A DNA stretch of 15,085 nt from Echinostoma caproni (taxonomy: Eukaryota > Platyhelminthes > Trematoda > Plagiorchiida > Echinostomatidae): positions 12,619 through 27,703 of the forward strand of contig UZAN01045049.1 of NCBI GenBank assembly GCA_900618425.1, written 5' to 3'. The position numbers and the translations under genes are program-made. The notes beneath the pieces are model-generated. The model saw nothing but the letters and a program-made list of their open reading frames with translations. It made no database searches and was not told the DNA's origin. Of this stretch, positions 1 through 7,084 are shown in pieces. How positions within the stretch are numbered: position 1 is the stretch's first letter; the number at the start of each line of letters is the position of its first letter.

Positions 1-83
1 TACAGAAAATGAAGGTGACAACGAACCGACAGCTTTCACACTTGCCAGTCTATCGTAGATCAGACAGCTATTGAAAAAGGAGT

Positions 84-240
84 ATGAACAACAAGGTTGT
101 GTTGGGCACGCCGCATATGTGTGTGCTCACCCCCCCCCCACCCCCCTTTTGCCCGAGCCCTTACGTAAATCGTGTGAGTGTAGTAGAGAACATTGAACTT
201 CGCTTCACTGTGTCTGACAATGCAATGGTGATGATGACAG
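84..240 (+). mobile_element. RTE-type 3' tail remnant in SEC31 intron 3
   Basis: The block around 195-240 (a TTCGCTTCACTGTGTCTG-like core followed by a GATGATGA run) matches the ends of the copies at 11080-11100, 13690-13755 and, inverted, 12687-12735. The part before 170, including a C-run of about 20 bases at 129-148, is too diverged to delimit, so the left edge is approximate. It sits in intron 3 of SEC31, antisense to the gene. Confidence 0.5.
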
Positions 241-540
241 CTAGTCACCAGGGAAGAAACCCAAACGAAAAGGGAAGCATGATCATTGACTCGGCTCCTA
301 TATATCATTTCAGGTCATGAAAGGAAACCCCATCAGTAATCTGAACAGTAACAATCCGATAGTATCCTGAAAGAGTCAATCACTGGGTCTATGTAACATA
401 CGAATCAGTTAAAACAATTAGTGAGGATCACGTGTCTGTGGTTGTTAAACTACGACCAAGCCAGGGGAAAAGTGAACAGTTTTGGTGTGTCACCAAAGGA
501 AAAAGCAAAATATCGTCAATCGTCAGTCTACACAGTCTAC

Positions 541-796
541 CTGAAATCGATTCGAATCGATAGACCGAACAACACCCGTGTGAACAGATTTCCGTGTCGA
601 ACATTTGACTCGCTCTATCACATCCGGGTCAGTCACCAGATGAGTACAATCTGATTCAGTGTTGTCATCAATTAATTCGATAGCGCCAGCCAAAGCATCC
701 GGATCGTACATTGTGAGGCCACCATTTGCGTCCCCGGCAATCAACACGCCGAGAGGAGACCGAGCGCGACTTGAGGTCCAGCAAATAGAAGTAGCC
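541..796 (-). CDS. SEC31: SEC31 exon 3
   Basis: This 256-nt exon lies between an acceptor ending TTGTTAG (AG at 798-797) and the donor CAG|GTAGAC (GT at 540-539). It encodes 85 full codons of WD40 sequence, with GVLIAGDANGGL near the start and HTGVVRSIDSNRFQ at the end. It ends in phase 0 directly after the FQ dipeptide. Between the two motifs is an acidic linker of about 40 residues (ELIDDNTESD), a loop that varies in length in this family. The next expected motif, LLASG, was not found in positions 1-538. Confidence 0.8.
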
Positions 797-3092
797 CTAA
801 CAACGAGAATTGGGTAATAGGAATAAGAGATGAACTATCTGAGCTCAAGCAACCAGCCCCCTCCCCTCCCAAAAAAATACAACGGGAGAACAGAAGTAGA
901 CATCAGTATAACTCACTTAGAATCCACTTCGATGCCGATTTTTGGTCGCATGTCCAAATCCGAGGAGGACAGATTGGGACAGAACATTTCCAACAAAGGT
1001 GGGCTCCTGGAGGCGAAAAGGATGAAACAGTAGGATATGGTTTTGACGAAGGATGGACCAAACAATCTATAGAAAAGTAAAACTGATCTAATGGAAACCA
1101 GTGGATGATTGTAATCTATGTGACTCGCAACGGAACGAGAACGGCAATCAACATGAGGGATCAACACGAGCCAAAAACTAAATCAATTTATGAGATATGC
1201 GGTAATCGTACACGCTGATATTCCAACACGTAGTATAAAACGGTCACCGGCATGAGAATGAGATAACTGTTTGCATGTAATTATTTCTCATGAAAGGAAT
1301 AGTACTTTTGATTCCTGGGTTTTAGTGTCAGGACTCAGGTAATTTCTCAGTTTATCATGCGTCATTTGTGTCTCGGCATAAGTGAGTTCGAAATCTTGAG
1401 CTCAACAGTCACTCGCAAAAGCCACAGTCGCAACGGCGCTCATCGAAGTAAAAAAAACCCAGTGGGTTTGTTCTATGTGATGGGGAAGATACTTAAATCG
1501 TGATAGTAGCCTAAGAATAAGTAATTGAAAAGAATTCTTCGCTGTACAGTAGTTTAGGAGCCGTCACCGGTGTACTTTGAGACCGATGGTCCGAGGTCCG
1601 AAACCTTAGATAGCCGACTAACTTTGATGCCGTCCGGCTCAACACCACGCTAAACCTAGAAGGGCCTTGCGTGGTTTGCCACTTCAATTCCTGGGGCTTT
1701 GGTTACCGGTGTCCCTCACTGAACAGCAGATCTTTGCTACGATGAGGTCCACCCCGTTCGCTGTTCGTCACAAAAACATGTGCAATAAAAAACAATAGTT
1801 AGAAACAGGTGGGGAGTCAAGAGTGCACACAACAGAAACTGAGACAAACAGAAAACAGATCATGATGCAAAGTTTACACTGTAATACTCGGTCACCCAAT
1901 TTGTAGGCGGTTGGCTTGAGAGACGAACTATAGGAACAGTGTTTCGAACCCAGCACCTGTTAGCTGACTTTCAGTCGGTCGGGCTATACGCTATGCCCCG
2001 GGGGCTCCCACATTTGATGTCTCCCCTCTCCCGAACCTCAATGTTCAGTCGAACCGAGGACCTTGGTGATCAGTTTGTTCTGAGGTCATTTTATACATTT
2101 CACTAAGATTAGTTTGAAATACCGGTTCACGAAATCGTGAAATATCTGTGCAGATGACTCGACCACTTCACTATAGCTTCACAGATGACTTTCATAATGG
2201 ACCGGTGCCAAAACTGAAATTTGCAAATACATAAAGCAGTTTAATGCATAAACAACACACGGCCTGTTGCCCGGTAGCACATACGAGTGTAAAGCAGATT
2301 ATTTCGAACGTGTAACAGCCAAATGTACGATTCTGTTACCCGAAACTTCCCGCCTCGGATAAAATAAACAAAGCACGGACCAGCAACTATTGGACACCTG
2401 GAGCATTTGAAGAATTGAAGATTAAATGTTTACTGTGTTACTTATCGTGCAACATTAACGGGCAACAGATAACTGTAACGGGCAGTGATGGCCCGGTGGT
2501 AGTGTCACCAAATTATCACCGCGGGGGACGAGTGTTCGAATCCCGCTATCACCGCTTTACTGTTCTCATTTGTGTGTTGTGTGGCAGCTCTTCGATTGTC
2601 CGTTCCCCCCTTCATGAAAATTGTATCGTTGTGTATTCAACAAAAGGAATCAAAAATGGTAAAGAAAGACAAAGAAAGTTAGTAGCAAAACAAAGCTATT
2701 CAACAATTCGAAGGTCTCCCTTGTAATCTGATCACAATTGTTAAATATGAATTCACACAACTTCCTCAATAGATCATTTCCCGAATGTTCCCGACATTGC
2801 TTTTAAGAACATCACTTGTGATTCGAATATATAGAGAGAGAGCAAACAGCGTTTTTACTCGGCACAAACACAAAACCAACGGGTCTTTCAACGCCCAAAG
2901 GAAGTGGAAGAAAACCTAACTGACCAGTCAAAACAGCAAAAAAAGGATAACCAACAATACTTACGGATAAGTGGGTTCGTCGGACATGGGACTTTCATAA
3001 GCCGCAGTGACCGTAGCCAAATATACTGGATCCACCGTCGGCGGGGACCAAGCGGAGAACGCAAAGCGCTCGAACTCTTTAACTTTCAACAT
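541..3092 (-). CDS. SEC31: SEC31 homologue (COPII outer coat), N-terminal part, three exons, partial at 3' end
   Basis: Sec31 pairs with Sec13 to form the outer cage of COPII vesicles that bud from the endoplasmic reticulum; its N-terminus is a WD40 propeller. Joining 3092-2965, 1006-917 and 796-541 gives 158 residues with no stop. The start MLKVKEFERFAFSAWSPP and the following VYLATVTAA resemble the Sec31 opening (M-K-x-K-E-x-x-R-x-A-x-x-AWSP, then YLATGTAAQQLD). Exon 2 resembles the family stretch LEIF-x-LDL-x-x-x-x-LDM. Exon 3 carries GVLIAGDANGGLTMYDP and ends HTGVVRSIDSNRFQ, like the family HTGPVRALDFNPFQ. Both joins complete a split codon correctly (CC+G, AA+G), which is hard to explain by chance. 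Introns are 1958 and 120 bp. The usual AQQLD motif is not conserved here. Full-length Sec31 exceeds 1000 residues, so most of the gene lies beyond position 1. The identity rests on remembered family motifs, not on a search. Confidence 0.8.
917..1006 (-). CDS. SEC31: SEC31 exon 2
   Basis: This 90-nt exon follows a pyrimidine-rich acceptor ending in CTCCAG (the AG is 1008-1007) and ends at a GTGAGT donor (916-911). Its first base completes a Pro codon with exon 1, and its last two bases (AA) wait for the G of exon 3 to make Lys. It encodes the LEMF...SSSDLDMRPK stretch of the first propeller blade. Confidence 0.8.
   Translation of the reverse strand, partial: EPTFVGNVLSQSVLLGFGHATKNRHRSGF
1009..1930. 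other. Intron 1 of SEC31, part without a recognised element
   Basis: I see no exon, RNA gene or known repeat here. The stretch 1558-1760 is more GC-rich than its surroundings and has a box-B-like GGTCCGAAACC near 1596, so it may be another old repeat, but no second copy exists in this window. Base composition and the lack of open frames fit intron sequence. Confidence 0.4.
1935..2010 (-). repeat. Degenerate tRNA-like sequence, possibly Phe-derived
   Basis: Read on the minus strand this has a box-A-like TAGCGTATAGCCC, a seven-base loop CTGAAAG that would place GAA (a Phe anticodon) in the anticodon position, and a box-B-like GGGTTCGAAAC. The acceptor and anticodon stems pair poorly, so it is not a working tRNA. 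It is better read as a tRNA-derived SINE head or tRNA pseudogene inside SEC31 intron 1. Confidence 0.35.
2011..2484. other. Intron 1 of SEC31, no recognised feature
   Basis: AT-rich sequence between the tRNA-like block and the SINE. No exon, RNA gene or repeat seen elsewhere in the window could be found. Confidence 0.4.
2485..2650 (+). mobile_element. tRNA-derived SINE, copy 1 (in SEC31 intron 1)
   Basis: The head, 2485-2552, is tRNA-like: box A TGGCCCGGTGG, box B GTTCGAATCC, and an acceptor stem pairing GTGATGG with CTATCAC (one G-T wobble). The body shares ATTTGTGTGTT, then GGCAGC, GATTG and CCGCTT/CCGTTC-type words, TGAAAATTGTAT and a TATTCAA-AAAAGGAA end with the copy at 3459. The shared body after the tRNA part shows a SINE rather than a stray tRNA pseudogene. 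It is antisense to SEC31. Confidence 0.7.
2965..3092 (-). CDS. SEC31: SEC31 exon 1 (coding part)
   Basis: This 128-nt coding exon begins at ATG 3092-3090 and encodes 42 codons plus two bases (CC). The donor at 2964-2959 reads GTAAGT, the ideal consensus. The Met was chosen because the Sec31 family starts at exactly this point relative to the AWSP motif. Any 5' UTR would lie upstream, above 3092, and was not delimited. Confidence 0.8.
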
Positions 3093-3363
3093 CTCAGTCT
3101 ACCTGTTAAGGTGGAGTAGGATGAGAGGATTTAGATTCGAGTGGCCCGTCGAATGAACCCTATCGTTCATCAAAAACAATTGGATTTAATGAAAATCAAC
3201 AAGTTTCGTTTGGGTTAACTAACAGTTGGTAGTGAACCAGATCATCAAAGACCTTAAGAATGATCGCAAGAAGTGGTGAGTCACAGAGTAAAAGGAGTTA
3301 CGGTTATTCGCACCAGTCGTACTTTTATCTGGCTAATTGGGCGTAGGGACCCAAGAAAAGCAG
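3093..3363. promoter_or_regulatory. 5' flank of SEC31, presumed promoter region
   Basis: This is the interval just upstream of the SEC31 start codon, so the promoter and 5' UTR should fall here unless the 5' UTR is itself spliced. No clear TATA box or initiator could be assigned. If the exon candidate at 3364 is real, the interval would serve both directions. The call rests on position only. Confidence 0.3.
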
Positions 3364-3445
3364 GGGTGAGATAATGAAAGAGTTCGATGGCACACTGACA
3401 CATATTCAGCAACGCCGTCTTGAACGACGGGCTGAGAATTTCCAG
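3364..3445 (+). CDS. Possible first exon of an unidentified head-to-head gene
   Basis: ATG at 3374 has A at -3 and opens a 24-codon reading, MKEFDGTLTHIQQRRLERRA and four more residues, up to a CAG|GTTCGG donor at 3445/3446. The residues are strongly charged and could form a helix, unlike the low-quality readings around it. The ATG lies 282 bp from the SEC31 ATG on the opposite strand, a spacing seen at shared promoters. Against it: it is very short, the donor is weak, the SINE begins 13 bp later, and no second exon or family was recognised. Treat it as a candidate only. Confidence 0.22.
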
Positions 3446-3458
3446 GTTCGGTTGAGTA

Positions 3459-3625
3459 GTGGTGGCCCGGTGGTAAAGTCACCAAATTATCACCCTGGAA
3501 GACGTGCGCTCGAATCCGACCACCACCGCCTGACTCCCCATTTGTGTGTTACGGCAGCCCTATGATTGGCCGCTTCCCCCTCCTGAAAATTGTATTATTA
3601 AGTATTCAATAAAAGGAAGTAAATA
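3459..3625 (+). mobile_element. tRNA-derived SINE, copy 2 (upstream of SEC31)
   Basis: The tRNA-like head, 3459-3526, has box A TGGCCCGGTGG, box B GCTCGAATCC, and a perfect seven-pair acceptor stem GTGGTGG/CCACCAC. The body and the TATTCAATAAAAGGAA end match copy 1 at 2485. At stem pair 4, copy 1 has A-T and this copy has G-C, so both keep the pair. Confidence 0.7.
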
Positions 3626-3719
3626 TATAACAAAACTGGTCCCGTCGACATTAAATCAGTGAATCCCTATGCCTATTGGGCAACTACTGCCAGTTGATAT
3701 CAGTCCTCCACCGGGTTAA

Positions 3720-3785
3720 ATGACCACTGGTAGTCAGTCTAGGGAGGTGGCTAGAACCCAGATTCCAAACTACCTGTACTTGGCG
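3720..3785 (+). repeat. LTR start fragment of the CsRn1-like family
   Basis: TGACCACTGGTAGTCAG, then CTAGGGAG, GGCTA, GATTCC and AACTA words, match the start of the LTR at 4020 (TGAACCACTGGCAGTTCACC) in order. The match fades after about 65 bp. It lies 300 bp before the better LTR, in the same direction, and may be a second truncated insertion or a duplication. Confidence 0.5.
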
Positions 3786-4019
3786 TACAAAAGTGATAAT
3801 GACACTAATTCTCGGTGCAAACCCTCATCGCCTCTGAATGGTCGGGGGTGGGTGTCATGGGTTACAACTGGTCACCCTTCCCTTGCACCTCGCGAAATGC
3901 TCCCATACGACCAAGCGTCTCCAAAAACCGCTGCTGAGGAAGTCCTATTCACTGCCTTCTCGTGGCGGATGTGTTTTCCCCACCAAAGTGAGGGGACAAA
4001 AAGCCCATATCCGAGTCGA
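3786..4019. other. Unclassified sequence between two LTR starts
   Basis: The block 3838-4018 is GC-rich and open in two frames without resembling a known domain. Its composition and its place between two LTR starts suggest more old repeat sequence. No second copy is visible in the window. Confidence 0.3.
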
Positions 4020-4478
4020 TGAACCACTGGCAGTTCACCTAGGGGAGTAGGCTAAAAACCCCGATTCCGAACCAACTAAGAACCTCACACGCACCTTCCT
4101 GGTTGTGGCAGTGGGCACCGGCTCGATTGGACACCTCAGACGGTTGACCACGTCCAATGGGCGTACGATCCGCTAAACTGGACACCGGTCTTCAATGGAT
4201 AGTGGCTTCCTCACGAAGCCCGGCTGTCTTGCGGGTTAGGCTTTAGTTAGCCAAAGGCTCCGATTGTGGATTACTCAAGAAAATGCACCTGCCTTGGCCC
4301 GGGCAACCTGGCAGTATTCCGCCTACATGCAAATCACAGAACGCTTTTTATAAAGATTATTGTGCCACGATTTGTTTGGCACATAGTCTGGATTCAGACA
4401 TATGTGAAATCATATAGAGCAGGCTGCGGTAGACGACAGCTGGAAATGCACAATGTCTACTAAAGAGCGAAGCATACT
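4020..4478 (+). repeat. 5' LTR of the CsRn1-like element
   Basis: It begins TGAACCACTGG and stops just before the primer-binding site, about 459 bp. Four other loci in the window match parts of it, including the internal words AAAGGCTCCG-TTGTGG, TTTGTTTGGCACATAGTCTG and GACATATGTGAAAT. The right end is approximate because the expected CA terminus is not clear. I infer LTR status from its place next to the primer-binding site and gag, and from its solitary dispersed copies in both orientations. Confidence 0.65.
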
Positions 4479-4479
4479 T

Positions 4480-4497
4480 GTCTGAACACGACGTGAT
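4480..4497 (+). other. Primer-binding site, tRNA-Trp type
   Basis: The sequence TGAACACGACGTGAT at 4483-4497 matches 13 of 15 bases of the segment TGACCCCGACGTGAT, the complement of a typical eukaryotic tRNA-Trp 3' end. The three preceding bases (GTC) have drifted from TGG. It sits six bases before the gag-like reading. Confidence 0.65.
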
Positions 4498-4503
4498 GAA
4501 TAA

Positions 4504-4960
4504 ATGTTAACTGAATCGTTCTTAAACGCACAGCGACCTATCCCAGTGTTCCTAACCGGCTTACATGCACCAAAATACGTAAACATTGACAGTCGAAGAC
4601 CTCAAGACGATGAATATCTTCGACCGGTTACTATCACAACCGACTGTTCCTATTATGAAGACGCTATCAAAGCTCTTGAGGGGTTTTACGTTAAACAGAA
4701 GAACGAAGGTTTCGCGCCACATTGACTTGCAACAACAAAACAAGAACAAATACAATCGGCTGCCAAGGTTTACAAAAACTCTCGCAAAGGATTGTAACTT
4801 CGTCGCGATTGCCACCGAGAAACAGCGCGATAAAACTACCTGCGGTGCTTTCATCACGCGGTTGGTTTCTCACGATATTCGACAAACGTTTCTCGAGAAG
4901 CGAACCCTAAGTTTACAATGTGCTTTTAAAGAGGCTCATACTTTGTAGAATGCACAGCAG
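4504..4960 (+). pseudogene. gag: gag (capsid region) of CsRn1-like element, frameshifted
   Basis: Gag forms the particle that packages element RNA. The first frame (4504-4725) has the YLRP...YYEDAIKALEGFYVK pattern of fluke gypsy Gag proteins. Around 4700-4725 the similarity moves to another frame (up to 4948), with DLQQQNK, LAKDCNFVAIA, GAFITRLVSHDIRQ and FLEKRTLSLQCAF, matching the family pattern of a capsid helix followed by L-EKRTL-LQ-A. One frame change and the stop at 4946-4948 break it. Similarity is by remembered pattern. Confidence 0.6.
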
Positions 4961-5096
4961 CAGTCGCTCACGATTCAATCTTACATGTACCCTGTGGTTC
5001 CATGACTAACCAGATATTCCAACAATTTACTAAAACGTCCTGGCGTTCCCGATTCACAACCAGAGACCAAAGAAGCTGTTGCATTGTTTTCCACTA

Positions 5097-5210
5097 AAAG
5101 CTTTTTCTGAGGAAGTTATGGACATCCTCGTTCGAAATACCAGACCCAAAAAGCCACATGTAATTCTTGTGGAAGGGTATTTCCAAAAGGTTTATCGATT
5201 CAAGTTCAAC
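5097..5210 (+). pseudogene. Gag zinc-knuckle region, degraded
   Basis: In one frame FxGSYGHPRSKY (5103-5136) corresponds to the intact C-R-K-Y-G-H-P-R-S-K-C knuckle at 12286-12318; both flanking Cys codons are lost here (TGT to TGA, TGC to TAC). It is followed by ATCNSCGRV (Cys codons at 5159 and 5168), the start of a second knuckle. This nucleic-acid-binding motif sits between capsid and protease, as expected in the CsRn1 clade. Confidence 0.5.
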
Positions 5211-5640
5211 ACGCATCTCAGACGCACATTATCTGCGTTAAATCCAACCACTTTGTCCGTTGTTACAATATCATCATTAGTCGGTTTCTCCAGTTCCATA
5301 GAAAAGATTCAAGTCAATGGAATAACTCTGAGCGGGCTAACTGATATAGGCAGTTATGAAAGCTATCTGTACAACATTGCTGCTAAACATCAATGATCTG
5401 CAGAGTCCTCTAAACTTATCATATCAATGGCTTCCATCCATCTATCCTGTATTACCCAAGGGTAAATGTATGCACTTATTCAATATAAAAACACATTACA
5501 ATAGGATGAAACTTTCCCTTCTAAAAGATTTGTGTACTAACGTCATTCTCGGCCTAGATTTCCTCAGCTAACATCAGAATGTAATAATTCCTTTTACTGG
5601 CAATCGTCCACCCTTCTCTGTATGTACCCTTAGTGCAGCA
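5211..5640 (+). pseudogene. pro: Retropepsin-like protease of CsRn1-like element, broken
   Basis: The aspartic protease cuts the polyprotein. The reading I-Q-V-N-G-I-T-L-S-G-L-T-D-I-G-S-Y-E-S matches the flap-proximal strand and active-site loop of gypsy proteases; the catalytic D-T/S-G is D-I-G here (5343-5351). After a frame change the second signature ILGLDFL is seen at 5545-5565, followed by a stop (5569-5571), then HQNVIIPFTGNRPP, which matches the sequence after the protease core in this clade. Two or more lesions make it inactive. Confidence 0.6.
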
Positions 5641-5724
5641 AAAAGTGGGCACTCCCCATTTGTTTAAAAATCTACCCCAAACTGTGCACTTATCGCTACA
5701 AAATCGTGTCATCACTCAGTTTCC

Positions 5725-6200
5725 GATCACGATTTTCTCGAAGCCGAAGTCAAACAATTATTGTTAAACAAGATTATAGAACCTTCCACATCTCCTTGAT
5801 GGGCAAAGGTTCTTGTAACAACTAACGAGAGATATAAGAAACGGATGGTGAATGAAAACAGTAAACGATGAACCGTTTCGCTTATCTTGATGCTTATCCT
5901 CTGCCAGGAGTGGATAAACTGGTGGAAAAGGTGACCCAATATTCTGTGTTCAGTGCACTTGATCTGCAGAGCGCCCATTACCAAATTTCCATTTGAGAAG
6001 AGAAAAAGCAATCGAGATGTACGTGGATAACGTTCTAATGTGCGGCCTTGAACGGGAAGAACGTGACCGAAGTCTCCGCAACCTAATCGATGTCGCCAAG
6101 AAACACCGTACAGCGTTCAATGAACACGAGTGTAATCGGGGCTGGTGAAATCCTTCTTCTGGGTACGAAGTTTCCTAATGCTTGATCAAACCAGACTCCG
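5725..6200 (+). pseudogene. pol: Reverse transcriptase of CsRn1-like element, with central deletion
   Basis: Blocks occur in the right order. FLEAEVKQLLLNKIIEPSTS is followed by an in-frame TGA, then KVLVTTNERYKKRMV. After a frame change comes NRFAYLDAYPLP and FSALDLQSAHYQISI, the motif A block, with a stop at 5994-5996. Only 20 bases later is MYVDNVLMCG (YVDN at 6020-6031), the motif C position, followed by DVAKKHRTAFNE. In Ty3/gypsy enzymes motifs A and C are separated by about 60 or more further residues, so the fingers-palm middle is deleted. YVDN in place of Y-x-DD may be a clade trait or a mutation. Confidence 0.7.
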
Positions 6201-6750
6201 AATGATTCTCGGCCTTGAAGGAGCTACCTCCCCCGAATGATATGGTTTCACAAATACGAGTGGTGGGGATGCTGGCGTACTATGCTCATGGGATCCCACA
6301 ATTCTCAAACAAAATTAACTCATTAGTGTATAATCACACCTTTCGCATCTCGGAAAAAGTAAAATCTTCTTTGGAAAAGTTGGAGAAAGAGAGGCCGCCG
6401 CGTTTTTCGTTGATAACAACCGCCGATTGAACATTGAGACTGACGCATTCGACATTGTAACAGCGGCAACACTCAATCAGGACGGACGTCCGGTGGCTTT
6501 CTTCTCGCGTGTCTTGTTCCCGAGTGAGCTTCACTACTCAGCGATCGAAAAAGAAGCGTACGCAATCGAAGAATCTCTAAGAAAGTGGAAACATCTTCTG
6601 CTTGTGAGTTATTTTACTCTTATCACAGAAAAGCGTTCGGTTGTCTTTCTGTACAACAGGCAGCAAAAAGGCAACGTGCAAAACGATAAAATTCAACGAC
6701 TTTCGGTTTTTACAACCATTACTCATGTACTTTCCTGCGCCCGTTTCCGT
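6200..6750 (+). pseudogene. pol: RT connection and RNase H domain of CsRn1-like element, truncated
   Basis: ALKELPPPNDMVSQ and GMLAYYAHGIPQFSNKI match the conserved thumb/connection block that follows the gypsy reverse transcriptase. After a frame change near 6420, NIETDAFDIVTAATLNQDG, PVAFFSRVL and LHYSAIEKEAYAI match RNase H, with Asp (6442) and Glu in the expected places. RKWKHLL and FTLITEKRSVVFLY follow, but the similarity ends near 6700 and the frame stops at 6751-6753. RNase H removes the RNA strand during reverse transcription. No integrase follows. Confidence 0.7.
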
Positions 6751-6760
6751 TGATGTCTTT

Positions 6761-7084
6761 TGATCGCCCATCTGGACAGAAGAACAGAATGAAGATTGGA
6801 ATTATTCGCATTTAACTTACAGTTACTTGTGATTAGTGGTGTGGGATAATGGATATTGATGGATGTCTAGCGCTTCGAGTGTATGGTTGAATCGACGAAC
6901 TAAGGATTGTGCGTGAAGGTGAAGTCCGAAGGATAGTCAGTTCAAAAATGCAACGTTGAGAGTAAATTCAAGCGGAAGATAGAGCATTCATATAGACTGA
7001 GGTTGCAGTAATGATGTGTAGGTGCACGAGCGCCACTGTTTGCGACACCCAGTCATATCACTCAGTGTGTCTAACCACCTGTGA
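6761..7084. other. No recognised feature between gypsy and RTE fragments
   Basis: All frames are interrupted and I could not match the sequence to either element or to another part of the window. Confidence 0.4.

Larger units (their letters stand above)
4020..6760 (+). mobile_element. Dead CsRn1-like Ty3/gypsy LTR retrotransposon, 3' truncated
   Basis: The order LTR, tRNA-Trp-type primer-binding site, gag, zinc knuckle, protease, reverse transcriptase, RNase H is that of Ty3/gypsy elements. A tRNA-Trp primer is a known trait of the CsRn1 clade first described in Clonorchis. Each coding block has stops or frame changes, the reverse transcriptase lacks its middle, and no integrase or adjoining 3' LTR follows RNase H. 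It cannot move by itself. The LTR half at 7925 could be its displaced 3' LTR, because it lies on the same strand and only an RTE fragment and a short unassigned stretch separate them. That last point is inference. Confidence 0.75.

Noticed and set aside
830..1033. 67-codon plus-strand open frame
   Set aside because: It overlaps SEC31 exon 2 and its donor in antisense and has no domain of its own.
1383..1445. Minus-strand AVATVAFAS reading as an alternative SEC31 first exon
   Set aside because: It has only a loose likeness to the N-terminus, a stop follows at once, and the exon at 3092-2965 fits far better.
1558..1606. Possible third tRNA-like head (box-B-like GGTCCGAAACC)
   Set aside because: Box A is poor, no stems could be drawn and no second copy exists in the window.
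2904..3119. 71-codon plus-strand open frame
   Set aside because: It is the antisense of SEC31 exon 1; the minus strand has the family motifs and splice sites.
3838..4050. Two overlapping GC-rich open frames as a gene
   Set aside because: No domain, no splice context, and the right end runs into the LTR.
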